A stretch of DNA of 64,000 nt from assembly GCA_022767345.1 (NCBI GenBank), contig JALEOD010000043.1:1-64000 (forward strand), read 5' to 3'. Made by a program: the position numbers and the translations under genes. Within the stretch, counting starts at the first letter, position 1, and each line of letters opens with the position of its first letter. This document shows positions 43,266 to 51,855 of this stretch, piece after piece. A model generated the notes under the pieces. That model saw only the letters and a list, made by a program, of their open reading frames with translations, had not been told where the DNA came from and ran no database searches. This stretch comes from Emergencia sp. (GTDB lineage Bacteria > Bacillota > Clostridia > Peptostreptococcales > Anaerovoracaceae).

Positions 43266-44141
43266 TTATTTCATATAATACTCTTTTACAAACTTCACGA
43301 AAGGGTGTTTTTCCGGATTGATTTTCCCTGACTTATAGAGTAGATAAAGGGTGAGGGCAGGAATTTGACCGCCAAACTGGAATGGAAGGGAGACGAGGTC
43401 TGGGTAGCGCTGCAGGATTTTGGCACAACGGCTCTTTGGCGTCAGGGTAAAAATGCCCGGTTTTGTAAGCATTGCAGGCAGAAAGCTGTCGTCGCAGACC
43501 GTAAGAGTTAAATTCAGTTCCTTTGGAAAACTGTGTAACAGATCAGAATTCCATGAAATTAGGTGATATCCGGAGAGTTCATCTGATGTAACCATATGGT
43601 TTTTGCTCAAAGAATCGTCCTTGTGCAAAAGAATGTGGAGGACATCATCCTGCAGCGAAATTTGGGCAGAAGTAAGATTACTTGCAATCGGATCAATACT
43701 GGAAAACAGAAAGAAAAAATCGATATTTTGGGATCGAAGCATTTCTGCATCATTACCATGGGTAGAAAAATTCACTTTCCAGTCCGGGTGAGAGGCGGTA
43801 AAGGCAGAGACCAGTTCAGGCAAATCTGAATAGACTGCCAGAGCGTGCATACCTATGGTTAAATACTTTGTTTCTGTTTCCGCACGATGGTTCATCTTAG
43901 CCAGAAAGCCATTCCATTCCTCCATCATCTTTGCGGCGTGTTCTACAAAGAACTCACCGTCCTCGGTCAAAGATACGCTGCGGTTGTTTCTTTCAAAAAG
44001 GGTCAGTCCCAGGTCATTTTCCGTCCTGGAAATTTTCTGAGATACGGCGGACTGGGTCAAAAATAGATTGGCAGCAGCCTTGGTAATACTCTTTTCCTTT
44101 GCAACTTCTAAAGCGCATAAAATGTCCTTAATATCAATCAT
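43266..44141 (-). CDS. LysR-family transcriptional regulator
   Basis: A 291-residue LysR regulator. The N-terminal helix-turn-helix reads SITKAAANLFLTQSAVSQKI, followed by the linker helix and a periplasmic-binding-like effector domain. It is divergent from the S10 peptidase operon, the classic arrangement for LysR control of a neighbouring pathway. A TGTCATTAA/TTAATGACA dyad lies just upstream of its start. Confidence 0.93.
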   Translation of the reverse strand: MIDIKDILCALEVAKEKSITKAAANLFLTQSAVSQKISRTENDLGLTLFERNNRSVSLTEDGEFFVEHAAKMMEEWNGFLAKMNHRAETETKYLTIGMHALAVYSDLPELVSAFTASHPDWKVNFSTHGNDAEMLRSQNIDFFFLFSSIDPIASNLTSAQISLQDDVLHILLHKDDSLSKNHMVTSDELSGYHLISWNSDLLHSFPKELNLTLTVCDDSFLPAMLTKPGIFTLTPKSRCAKILQRYPDLVSLPFQFGGQIPALTLYLLYKSGKINPEKHPFVKFVKEYYMK

Positions 44142-44157
44142 GGGAACCGCTCCTTTT

Positions 44158-44211
44158 TGTCATTAATTTATTTAATGACATCATTATAAACGATAAATTT
44201 ACAAAAGGCAA
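44158..44211 (-). promoter_or_regulatory. LysR promoter and dyad
   Basis: Reverse-strand promoter TTGCCT (44211-44206), 17 bases, TATAAT (44188-44183). Directly downstream, TGTCATTAA-N5-TTAATGACA (44158-44180) is a perfect 9-base inverted repeat including a T-N11-A core, fitting an autoregulatory LysR site. Confidence 0.7.
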
Positions 44212-44245
44212 GAAAAGTCGTAAAATTTGAATAAAGTAACATGTT

Positions 44246-44258
44246 ATTGAACACATCA
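44246..44258 (+). promoter_or_regulatory. Shared operator-like motif before the S10 operon
   Basis: ATTGAACACATCA matches 11 of 13 bases of the motif ATTGAACATATTA found at 51071 and 51770. It lies about 90 bases before the first S10 gene. Downstream, AGCTGT/ACAGCT (44277-44294) forms a small hairpin. No clear -35/-10 pair for the operon is seen. Confidence 0.5.
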
Positions 44259-44348
44259 CAAAAGTGTGCTGTGAAAAGCTGTGTGGATACAGCTGGCAAA
44301 ATTCCGTGCAGCAGTGATTCGCTATTATTGTAACGATGGAGGAACGAA

Positions 44349-45788
44349 ATGTTAAAGATGCAACAAAAGCCTTTTGAACCTGCTTGCTTTTTTGCAGAGG
44401 GTAAGGTGAGCACAGCCGGAAAGGAAATTCCGTATAAAGTAATTTCTGAAGATAACGTCCTGACTGACGAAGCCGGCACACCGAAAGGTTCCGTATTTAC
44501 TTATTCCTATTTTAGAACAGATGTAACTGATAAAGAGGCAGAGGAAAGACCTGTGCTGTTCGCCTTTAACGGCGGACCGGGCTCTTCTGCACTGTGGCTG
44601 CACTGGGGATTATTATCTCCGCAGAAAATTGAATTTGAAAATCCGACAGATCCGCAGCAAAACGGACCTTATACACTGGTCAACAATGACAGATGTCTCC
44701 TAGACACCTGTGATATCGTAGTCATGGATCCTGTTACCTGCGGATACGGGGTGTTAATCGACCCGGCAGCTGCACCTGAATTTTTTGGCGTCGACCAGGA
44801 CGCAGCGGCTATGGCGCTGGTCATAGAAAAATGGCTGACAAAATACAAACGAATGAATTCACCGAAGTATATCATGGGTGAGAGTTACGGCACACAGCGT
44901 GCAGCAGTTCTTGCCAATGCACTGATGGGTGGTCCAACATTCCAAAACAGAACATGCACAGGCATTGCCATCGATGGTATCATTCTTATGGGAACGTTCT
45001 TAATTGCAGATTCGTCCTTGCTTCCGATTGCAGAGGGCAGCATAGAAAACAGTGTTTTGAACCTGCCGACTTTGGCAGCGACTCGCTACTATCACCAGCC
45101 TGTAGAGGGAATCAGTCAGGATGAATTTATTGAGGAATCATATGCTTTTGCAGCGGACATCTATTTGAAAGCCCTGTATCTGGGAAGGCGCTTGCCGGAA
45201 GCAGAACTGGACGCATGCATTGAAAAATTGTCCTACTTTACAGGCGTGCCTGAAAGCTGGTTCCGCGCAAACGGACTCAGATTGACCACGCAGGAATATC
45301 CGAAGGTTTACGGAGAGACAGCTCTCGGAAAAGTGGTCGGCGTTTATGACGGACGTTATACTATGGGCTTATATCACGGACTTGCGATTCCGGATCCGGT
45401 GGCTGATGATGGAGCTATGGGCAAATACACTGCTTATTATGCAGGTATCATGAACGGAACCGGAAAGGAGCTTCTGGGAATTGATTTGGACAGAGCTTAT
45501 AAGGCAATTAACTTCGATACTAATATGAAGTGGGATTACAAAGCGATGCGCTCACCGTTTATCTCTCTGCAGGAGGCTCTTAGAAGAAATCCGAATTTGA
45601 GAGTTTTAGTGGCAAACGGTATCTATGACCTTTGCACGCCGATGGGCAACGCACGCTACAGTTTCTCTCAGATGGCGCAGGAGCCTGGACAGGTTCTTAT
45701 CAAAGATTATCCAGCCGGTCACATGGCATATGTGGGAGAAGAATCCTATGAAATGCTGACAGATGACTTACACGAATTTATTAGATAA
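44349..45788 (+). CDS. S10-family serine carboxypeptidase (first copy)
   Basis: A 479-residue alpha/beta-hydrolase of peptidase family S10, which removes C-terminal residues from peptides. Seen: oxyanion/substrate motif FNGGPGSSALWLHWG (about 63-77), catalytic serine in GESYG (about 178), catalytic aspartate in NGIYDLCTP and histidine in PAGHMAYVG. No signal peptide is present, unlike the secreted or vacuolar eukaryotic members, so it should act in the cytoplasm. GGAGGAACGAA precedes the ATG. It opens an operon with a transporter and a second S10 gene. Confidence 0.9.
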   Translation: MLKMQQKPFEPACFFAEGKVSTAGKEIPYKVISEDNVLTDEAGTPKGSVFTYSYFRTDVTDKEAEERPVLFAFNGGPGSSALWLHWGLLSPQKIEFENPTDPQQNGPYTLVNNDRCLLDTCDIVVMDPVTCGYGVLIDPAAAPEFFGVDQDAAAMALVIEKWLTKYKRMNSPKYIMGESYGTQRAAVLANALMGGPTFQNRTCTGIAIDGIILMGTFLIADSSLLPIAEGSIENSVLNLPTLAATRYYHQPVEGISQDEFIEESYAFAADIYLKALYLGRRLPEAELDACIEKLSYFTGVPESWFRANGLRLTTQEYPKVYGETALGKVVGVYDGRYTMGLYHGLAIPDPVADDGAMGKYTAYYAGIMNGTGKELLGIDLDRAYKAINFDTNMKWDYKAMRSPFISLQEALRRNPNLRVLVANGIYDLCTPMGNARYSFSQMAQEPGQVLIKDYPAGHMAYVGEESYEMLTDDLHEFIR

Positions 45789-45809
45789 TTTGAAGAAAGG
45801 ATAGAAGCA

Positions 45810-47228
45810 ATGGAACAGAAAGTATTGACAAAAGTGGAACCTGTAAAGCTTCCCTTTAAGGTAAAATTTATGTACGCGATGGGTGAGTTTTCAAAAACTA
45901 CCACTATTATTATGCTGATGGCATTCGGTATGTACTTCTATACAGAAGTATGCGGTATCAACAGCGGCGTAGCTGCAACGATTATACTGGTTGCAAAGAT
46001 TTGGGATATCATCAATGACCCGATGATGGGCGCTTTAGTCGACAGAACCAAATCCAAGGAAGGTAAGTGCAGAATTTGGCTCAAATACCTTTCAGTACCG
46101 GGTGGTATCATATTCGCATTGGCATTCTTTATGCCGGAGCTGACGGCTACAGGTAAAATTGTTTGGGTAGCAATTACATACACCTTGCAGGGCATGGTGG
46201 CGACAGGACTGATGATTCCACTGAACACCCTGATGGGCAGATTGACAAGCGATCCTGTGGAAAGAGCGTCACTGAATCAGATTAAAGGTATCATCAACTT
46301 AATTCCGAATATCTTTGTACCTGCTGCAACTATGCCGATGGTACTTTTTTTCGGAAATGGCGGCGCGGATATGCAGAGAGGTTTCCTGATTGTGGGAATC
46401 ATTTATGCTGTCATCTATATCTTGTCCAATTTGATTGCATACATCGGAACAAAGGGTTATGAACCGCTGGAACATTTGGCAGAGCAAATGGAAGGTGAAA
46501 AAGTGAGCGTAGAACAGCCATCTTTAGGAACAGTATTGAAAGCACTGGTAAAAAACACACCTTGGCTTTTCTGCATTGGCTTATATTTAGTAGATATGCT
46601 GGCTTCCTCTATCGCATCTACCGTTATGACCTGGTACTTCCAGTATAATATCGGAAGCATTCCTCTTATGTCACTGGTATCCACCGTTTCTTTAGGCGCT
46701 TCTCTGGTCGTATATATTTTCCTGGGATTCTTCATCAAGAAATTCGGCAATGCCGGCACATCAGCAATCGGCTGCGCTCTCAGCATTTTCGGCTTTGCAC
46801 TGAGATTTGTACTCCACGACTGCAATACAGCGGTGCTTTTGGCAGGAAACATTATTTCAAACCTGGGAACCGGTTTAGTAAGCTGCACCATTCTTCTCTG
46901 TATCTTTGACGCAAAGGTTTACGGCGAGTGGAAGACAGGCGTTGATAATGAAGCAATCCTGATGAGCGGATTCTCTGTATCCTATAAAACCGGTCAGGCG
47001 CTGGGCGGACCGGTTGCAGGTTATCTGCTTCTGACTGTACCTTATGTAGCACAGGCAGCAGTACAGGAACAGAGCGTACTGAATCTGTGGTTCTTAGAAT
47101 CCACACTGCTTCCTGCTGTAGGATTTGCTATCGCATTAGTATTCTCTCTGCTTTTGATTAAGTACGAAAAGAAAGTACCGCAGATGCAGGCAGAAATCGA
47201 AGCTAGAAAAGCAAAAAAAGCAAACTAA
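45810..47228 (+). CDS. GPH-family (MelB-like) cation symporter
   Basis: A 472-residue MFS transporter with about 12 hydrophobic segments. The motif DPMMGALVDRTKSKEGKCR (about 71-90) is diagnostic for glycoside-pentoside-hexuronide:cation symporters. Although the family is named for sugars, the neighbours here are two carboxypeptidases and two amide hydrolases and no glycosidase or sugar kinase, so an acylated or peptide-like substrate is a reasonable inference. It lies 21 bases after the first S10 gene. Confidence 0.9.
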   Translation: MEQKVLTKVEPVKLPFKVKFMYAMGEFSKTTTIIMLMAFGMYFYTEVCGINSGVAATIILVAKIWDIINDPMMGALVDRTKSKEGKCRIWLKYLSVPGGIIFALAFFMPELTATGKIVWVAITYTLQGMVATGLMIPLNTLMGRLTSDPVERASLNQIKGIINLIPNIFVPAATMPMVLFFGNGGADMQRGFLIVGIIYAVIYILSNLIAYIGTKGYEPLEHLAEQMEGEKVSVEQPSLGTVLKALVKNTPWLFCIGLYLVDMLASSIASTVMTWYFQYNIGSIPLMSLVSTVSLGASLVVYIFLGFFIKKFGNAGTSAIGCALSIFGFALRFVLHDCNTAVLLAGNIISNLGTGLVSCTILLCIFDAKVYGEWKTGVDNEAILMSGFSVSYKTGQALGGPVAGYLLLTVPYVAQAAVQEQSVLNLWFLESTLLPAVGFAIALVFSLLLIKYEKKVPQMQAEIEARKAKKAN

Positions 47229-47257
47229 AAGAGAAAGATAGAAATTGGAGGTAGAGC

Positions 47258-48649
47258 ATGAGCGCATTTACACCGTTTTACTGGGAAAAGGAAAAAGAGA
47301 CTTTGGCAGGGCAGAAGTATCTGGTGCGTCTTGCAGATTTTGTTTTAAAAGATGACGAGGGAAAAGGTGAGGCTGTTATGTACAGCTACACCTATATGGG
47401 TCTTCCTGAAGACAAGGAAAAACCTGTGGTGTTCGCCTATAACGGCGGACCGGGTTCTGCCAGTGAGTGGCTTCATATGGGACTGTTAGGTCCGAAAATC
47501 ATGGAAATTCCCGGCTATCCTAAGGTGGAAAGACCGGCCAAGTATACCTTTGGCGAAAATGAGGAGTTTCTGCTGGACTGCTGCGATTTAGTGCTCATCG
47601 ATCCGGTAGGAACCGGTTATGCGCCGCTTCTTTGTGAAGAGGCAGCAGGTAAGTATTATTCCACCAAGGGAGACGCTGTTTCCTTTGCAAAGTTTATCGA
47701 AGACTGGCTCTGTCAAAACGGACGTGTAGGTGCGCCGGTTTATCTGCTGGGTGAAAGCTACGGCACCATCAGAAACGTGGTTTTGGCAGATGAACTGCCG
47801 GAAACAATCAACCTGAGAGGAATCATCAGTGTCGGCACATCTCTCAATGTAGGCGCAAAAGGCACAATGCTCGTAGAGCCTAACGTGAGAAGACTGGGTG
47901 TCAACGCAGCAGTTTGCCGTTACCATTATCATCAGGAATTGGAGGAAGATGGATTTGTTCGTGAGGCGATGGAATTTGCCTACGGCGATTATGCCCACGC
48001 GCTTTTAATGGGTAATAGACTTTCTCCGGAAAAGAGGGCAGAAGTGCTGGAAAAGCTGGCATATTATTCCGGACTTGACAAGGAACTTTTGGACAGACAA
48101 AATCTTCGCTTTGACGAGGTTGACTTTATGACAAAGCTGCGGCCGGGAGAGTTTGTCAGCATGTACGATGCCAGAATGACCCTGCCTCTTGAGGAGAAAA
48201 AATCCGTTTCCAATCTGGAAAATGCAGATATTGTCGAGGTGGATTTCAATCAGGAGCCGTTTATCAGCTGTATTGGAAGCTCTATCGGTGATTGTATGGA
48301 AAACTATTACGAAAAAGAACTGGCTCGGCCGGAGGGCAGAGCTTATCAGAGTGATACTATGCCTATCGCTATGAACTGGGATTATGCAGGCTATGATAAA
48401 GACACCCTGCAGCTGCCTGTGGATTTGATGAGGGAGAGAGAGGATTTGCGCATTCTCTTTGTCAACGGCAGATACGACCTTTCTTCTACCTTTGATTTTG
48501 TGACCTATTATCTGTCGCAGTACGATTTGCCGAAGGACAGAATTGATGTACAGGTGCTGGAATCCGGTCATGCTTCATATATCGGCGATGGAAATGCTGC
48601 GGCTTTGAGCAAGGCAGTTCGCCAGTTTATTAAAAATGATAGATATTAG
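47258..48649 (+). CDS. S10-family serine carboxypeptidase (second copy)
   Basis: A 463-residue S10 peptidase clearly related to the first copy but well diverged. It has YNGGPGSASEWLHMG, the serine motif GESYGT, NGRYDLSSTF and ESGHASYIG, so the triad is intact. It too lacks a signal peptide. GGAGG precedes the ATG. Two different S10 enzymes flanking one transporter suggest either two specificities or a heteromeric enzyme. Confidence 0.9.
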   Translation: MSAFTPFYWEKEKETLAGQKYLVRLADFVLKDDEGKGEAVMYSYTYMGLPEDKEKPVVFAYNGGPGSASEWLHMGLLGPKIMEIPGYPKVERPAKYTFGENEEFLLDCCDLVLIDPVGTGYAPLLCEEAAGKYYSTKGDAVSFAKFIEDWLCQNGRVGAPVYLLGESYGTIRNVVLADELPETINLRGIISVGTSLNVGAKGTMLVEPNVRRLGVNAAVCRYHYHQELEEDGFVREAMEFAYGDYAHALLMGNRLSPEKRAEVLEKLAYYSGLDKELLDRQNLRFDEVDFMTKLRPGEFVSMYDARMTLPLEEKKSVSNLENADIVEVDFNQEPFISCIGSSIGDCMENYYEKELARPEGRAYQSDTMPIAMNWDYAGYDKDTLQLPVDLMREREDLRILFVNGRYDLSSTFDFVTYYLSQYDLPKDRIDVQVLESGHASYIGDGNAAALSKAVRQFIKNDRY

Positions 48650-48674
48650 AGAGGGAGTAAAGGAGACGCTGATT

Positions 48675-49823
48675 ATGAACTTTGAAAAGAGAGCGAAAGC
48701 TTTACAGGAGCAGATTGTAACAGACAGAAGATATCTGCACAGTCACGCGGAATTCGGTATGGAGCTTCCTGAAACCGTATCATACATAACAAAGAGATTA
48801 AAGGAAATCGGCTGCACGCCGATTTCCTGTGGCGGCGGGATAATCTGCGATCTTGGAAGCGGTGATAAAACAGTGCTGCTTCGCGCGGACATGGACGCCT
48901 TAAAGGTAATTGAAGATAATGATTTGCCGTTCTGTTCACAGACGGAAATTTCTCATATGTGCGGTCATGACCTTCACGCAGCCATGCTTTTAGGCGCTGC
49001 AGCGCTTTTAAAAGAGCAGGAGGAAAGCCTAAAGGGCAGAGTACGCCTGATGTTTCAGCCCGGCGAGGAAGTCATGGCAGGGGCAAAGGCGATGATTGCA
49101 GACGGTGTTTTGGAAAACCCGAAAGTTGACGCAGCAATCAGTATGCATGTAATCACCAATGAAGAAAACGGTATCCTTTCCTATAAACAAGGCGCTGCTT
49201 TTTCTTCCGTAGACATTTTCAAAATTGCGGTGGTTGGAAAAGGCGGTCATGGTTCGGCTCTTGAGTACACAGTCGACCCGATTAAGGCTGCAATGTTGAT
49301 TTATCAGGGCATAGAGGGGATTGTGGCAAGAGAAACCAGCATGTTTCATGCGGCGACTTGCTCCATTGGTCATGTGGAAGCCGGCACCATGTATAATGTG
49401 ATTCCTGAAAGTGCAGTGCTGGAAGGTACTTTGCGCTGCTATGATGATAGCGACAGAATAAGAATCCTTAGCAGAATACAGCAGATTACGGATGGTGTTT
49501 CCGTGGCGAGCGGGACAGACTGTACACTTCATGTAATGTCTACGCCTTCCCTGAAAAACGACCCGGCCCTTTGTGAAATGATTGGCCCGTTCCTGCCAGA
49601 GATAGAGGGTCTTCGTGTACAGGAAACCACAGAGCCATCGACTGCTTCAGAGGATTTTGCATATATTTCCGAAACAGTACCGACTATGTACATGTTCCTC
49701 GGTGTAGGCAGTAAAGGCGCTGCACCCAATCACAACGCCAAGGCGATTTTCCAGGAAGATAAAATGCACCTTGGAAGCGCAGCACTTGCGCTGGCAGCAG
49801 TAAAATATTTGGAAAACTGTTAG
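48675..49823 (+). CDS. M20-family amidohydrolase (second copy)
   Basis: A 382-residue di-zinc amidohydrolase with RADMDALKV, SHMCGHDLHAA, PGEEVMAGAK and SEDFAYI. The first motif is HSHAEFGMELPET rather than HXXPELXF. It belongs to the N-acyl amino acid/hippurate hydrolase group and differs from the copy at 23972. The ATG at 48675 has AAAGGAG nine bases upstream; an earlier in-frame ATG at 48636 overlaps the S10 gene and has no such site. Probably releases an amino acid from an acylated or dipeptide intermediate. Confidence 0.88.
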   Translation: MNFEKRAKALQEQIVTDRRYLHSHAEFGMELPETVSYITKRLKEIGCTPISCGGGIICDLGSGDKTVLLRADMDALKVIEDNDLPFCSQTEISHMCGHDLHAAMLLGAAALLKEQEESLKGRVRLMFQPGEEVMAGAKAMIADGVLENPKVDAAISMHVITNEENGILSYKQGAAFSSVDIFKIAVVGKGGHGSALEYTVDPIKAAMLIYQGIEGIVARETSMFHAATCSIGHVEAGTMYNVIPESAVLEGTLRCYDDSDRIRILSRIQQITDGVSVASGTDCTLHVMSTPSLKNDPALCEMIGPFLPEIEGLRVQETTEPSTASEDFAYISETVPTMYMFLGVGSKGAAPNHNAKAIFQEDKMHLGSAALALAAVKYLENC

Positions 49824-49838
49824 AAAAAGAGGGTTACT

Positions 49839-51020
49839 ATGATTTTAAATAATTGCAGACTGATTCCGGAATTATCCGGCGGCATTGCAGCGGAGTGCGG
49901 CAGTGTCGTAGTTGAAAATGGTAAGATTCTTAAGGTTAATGGAGCACCGCTTACCGGTGCTGACGCAGATGGGCAGGAAGTCATCGACTGTGAGGGAAAG
50001 ACTTTGCTGCCGGGACTGATTGATATGCACACCCACATTACCATGCTGGGAAATGTGGGCATAGATTGCGTAGATGAACCGATGAGGATTTTAATCGGTG
50101 CAGCGGAACAGGCGCAGAAGTGTTTGAAGTATGGTTTTACTACGATTAGAGACTGCGGCAGCGTTAGGGCGGCGGCAGTTTACGCAAGAGATATCATAAA
50201 CAAAGGACTGGTTTTTGGTCCTAATGTACTGGCATGCGGGGAGACGCTGATGTCCAGTGTTGTCAACAAGAATGGAAGTTTAGCAAGTATTATTCACTTT
50301 GCCGACGGCGCAGAGGAATTTCGTAAAGGCGTGAGGGAAGCCGCAGGACTTTGTGTGGACTTTATTAAGATTTATGCCTCCGGTTCCGCATATAATCCTA
50401 CCGGCGTTCCTCTTAATCCTATTATGACGGAAGATGAAATTCGCACTGCAGTGGAAACAGCACAGGCAAACGGCCTTTATGTAGCGTCTCACTGTCATGC
50501 GGATAAGGCCATCAGAGACTGCATTGAATGTGGTGTTAAGACCATCGAACATGCTACTTATCTCAGCGATGAAACCATCAATCTGCTGCTGCAGACGGAA
50601 GACTGTTATCTGATTCCGACTTTGGCGGCCATGTATGTAAGCCAGACCGACCCTGCAGAGCGGGAATTCTGGCTGGCGCGCCTGACTCCAATGCTTGAAA
50701 ACTGTGCGGGACAGCTGGAAAAGGTCTACAAAGCCGGCGCTAAGATGGGCTTTGGCACAGACAGCGCGCCGGGTTCTGTTCAGTATGAAAAGGGCGTGGA
50801 GTTCCAGATGAGAAAAGATTACTGCCATATGGAAAATGTGGATATCCTGCTGCAGGCAACAAAATACAATGCAGAGATTGCCGGCATTCACCATATGGTC
50901 GGTGAAATCAAAGAGGGACTTTTGGCTGATTTGATTTTGGTAGACGGGAATCCTGCGGAAGACTTGTCTGTCATGTACGGAAAGCCGGAGAAAGTGTTTA
51001 AGAGCGGTAGGCTGGTGTAG
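49839..51020 (+). CDS. Metal-dependent amidohydrolase (imidazolonepropionase/prolidase-like)
   Basis: A 393-residue TIM-barrel amidohydrolase. Metal ligands are visible in LPGLIDMHTHI (about 61-71), SHCHAD, IEHATYLSD and GTDSAPGS, the pattern of the imidazolonepropionase/Xaa-Pro dipeptidase-like group. Members hydrolyse cyclic amides or dipeptides, and substrate cannot be set by eye. It follows the M20 gene by 15 bases, continuing the operon of amide-bond hydrolases. No signal peptide. Confidence 0.87.
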   Translation: MILNNCRLIPELSGGIAAECGSVVVENGKILKVNGAPLTGADADGQEVIDCEGKTLLPGLIDMHTHITMLGNVGIDCVDEPMRILIGAAEQAQKCLKYGFTTIRDCGSVRAAAVYARDIINKGLVFGPNVLACGETLMSSVVNKNGSLASIIHFADGAEEFRKGVREAAGLCVDFIKIYASGSAYNPTGVPLNPIMTEDEIRTAVETAQANGLYVASHCHADKAIRDCIECGVKTIEHATYLSDETINLLLQTEDCYLIPTLAAMYVSQTDPAEREFWLARLTPMLENCAGQLEKVYKAGAKMGFGTDSAPGSVQYEKGVEFQMRKDYCHMENVDILLQATKYNAEIAGIHHMVGEIKEGLLADLILVDGNPAEDLSVMYGKPEKVFKSGRLV

Positions 51021-51038
51021 AAATACTGAAAATCATTA

Positions 51039-51084
51039 TTGACAAAGTTCAAAAAAACGTATAAAATGTCATTGAACATATTAG
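51039..51084 (+). promoter_or_regulatory. GntR gene promoter and operator-like motif
   Basis: TTGACA (51039-51044), 17 bases, TAAAAT (51062-51067). Immediately after it, ATTGAACATATTAG (51071-51084) covers the start site. The same 14 bases recur at 51770-51783 before the class V PLP gene, so it is likely the regulator's own operator. Confidence 0.75.
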
Positions 51085-51129
51085 TGAAAATGATATGCTG
51101 AGGCATATTGATAAATTACGGGAGAACAC

Positions 51130-51702
51130 ATGGCAGAAAAGTTATCAGAAAAAATATATCGCAGCATTAAGGCTGATATTGACAGCGGAGTTATTGATGG
51201 GCGTTCTTTTTTGAGCGAGGCCCAGCTTGCAAAGCAGTTTGGCGTCAGCAAAGCGCCGGTCAGAGACGCGCTGCACCTTCTCTGTAGTCAGGGATATTTG
51301 ATCAGTTATCCTAGAAAAGGATACATGCTCAATATGTACTCTGCAGATGAACTCAATCAGATTCAGGTAATCCGCAGACAGGTGGAAAAGCTCTGTGTAA
51401 AGCTGGTAATCGAGCATGCTTCTGATGAAGAAATTCTTTCTTTAAAGGCTTTTACCAAAGAGCAGATTGGCGGAAGCGACCCGGCAAAGACCAACAATAC
51501 CATGTTCCATCAGCACCTTGCTGAGATTACCGGAAATAAGTATTTGCCGGGGATTTTGCAGGATTTGCTTTATAAAGCTTCTTTGGCAGCGCTGAAGCGC
51601 AGTTCTGATTTGGAAAAGCACCAGCATATCATTGACGCACTGCTGGAACGTGATTTGGAAAAAGCGGAAAAGTATCTGGAAGAAGATATTGCGCTGCTGT
51701 AA
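51130..51702 (+). CDS. GntR regulator, FadR subfamily
   Basis: A 190-residue regulator with an N-terminal winged helix (LSEAQLAKQFGVSKAPVRDAL) and a short FCD effector domain with the histidine-containing HQHLAEITGNKYL. FCD-type GntR proteins usually bind small carboxylates as inducers. It is shorter than typical FadR-type proteins (about 220-240). It sits between the hydrolase operon and the PLP/RidA operon, and a common motif precedes both it and the latter. Confidence 0.9.
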   Translation: MAEKLSEKIYRSIKADIDSGVIDGRSFLSEAQLAKQFGVSKAPVRDALHLLCSQGYLISYPRKGYMLNMYSADELNQIQVIRRQVEKLCVKLVIEHASDEEILSLKAFTKEQIGGSDPAKTNNTMFHQHLAEITGNKYLPGILQDLLYKASLAALKRSSDLEKHQHIIDALLERDLEKAEKYLEEDIALL

Positions 51703-51724
51703 CAATACAGGAAACGAAGACAGG

Positions 51725-51760
51725 GCCCTGCAAGATAGTATCAGCCTTGCAGGGCTTTTC
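51725..51760 (+). terminator. Terminator after the GntR gene
   Basis: GCCCTGCAAG (51725-51734) pairs perfectly with CTTGCAGGGC (51746-51755), followed by TTTT. Confidence 0.9.
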
Positions 51761-51769
51761 TAAAAGATT

Positions 51770-51802
51770 ATTGAACATATTAGAAAAATGTTTAATAAAC
51801 AT
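51770..51802 (+). promoter_or_regulatory. Operator-like motif before the PLP/RidA operon
   Basis: ATTGAACATATTAG (51770-51783) is identical to the copy at the GntR promoter. It is followed by the perfect palindrome ATGTTTAATAAACAT (51788-51802). The gene starts at 51856. I infer control by the GntR regulator. Confidence 0.7.
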
Positions 51803-51855
51803 GCGAATACAGAAATAAGTAATAAGTAATATAAATGGAAAGGGAATAGTAGGAA

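Noticed and set aside
45810-47228. Sugar uptake by the GPH transporter as a firm call
   Set aside because: Family membership suggests it, but no sugar enzyme is nearby, so the substrate is left open.
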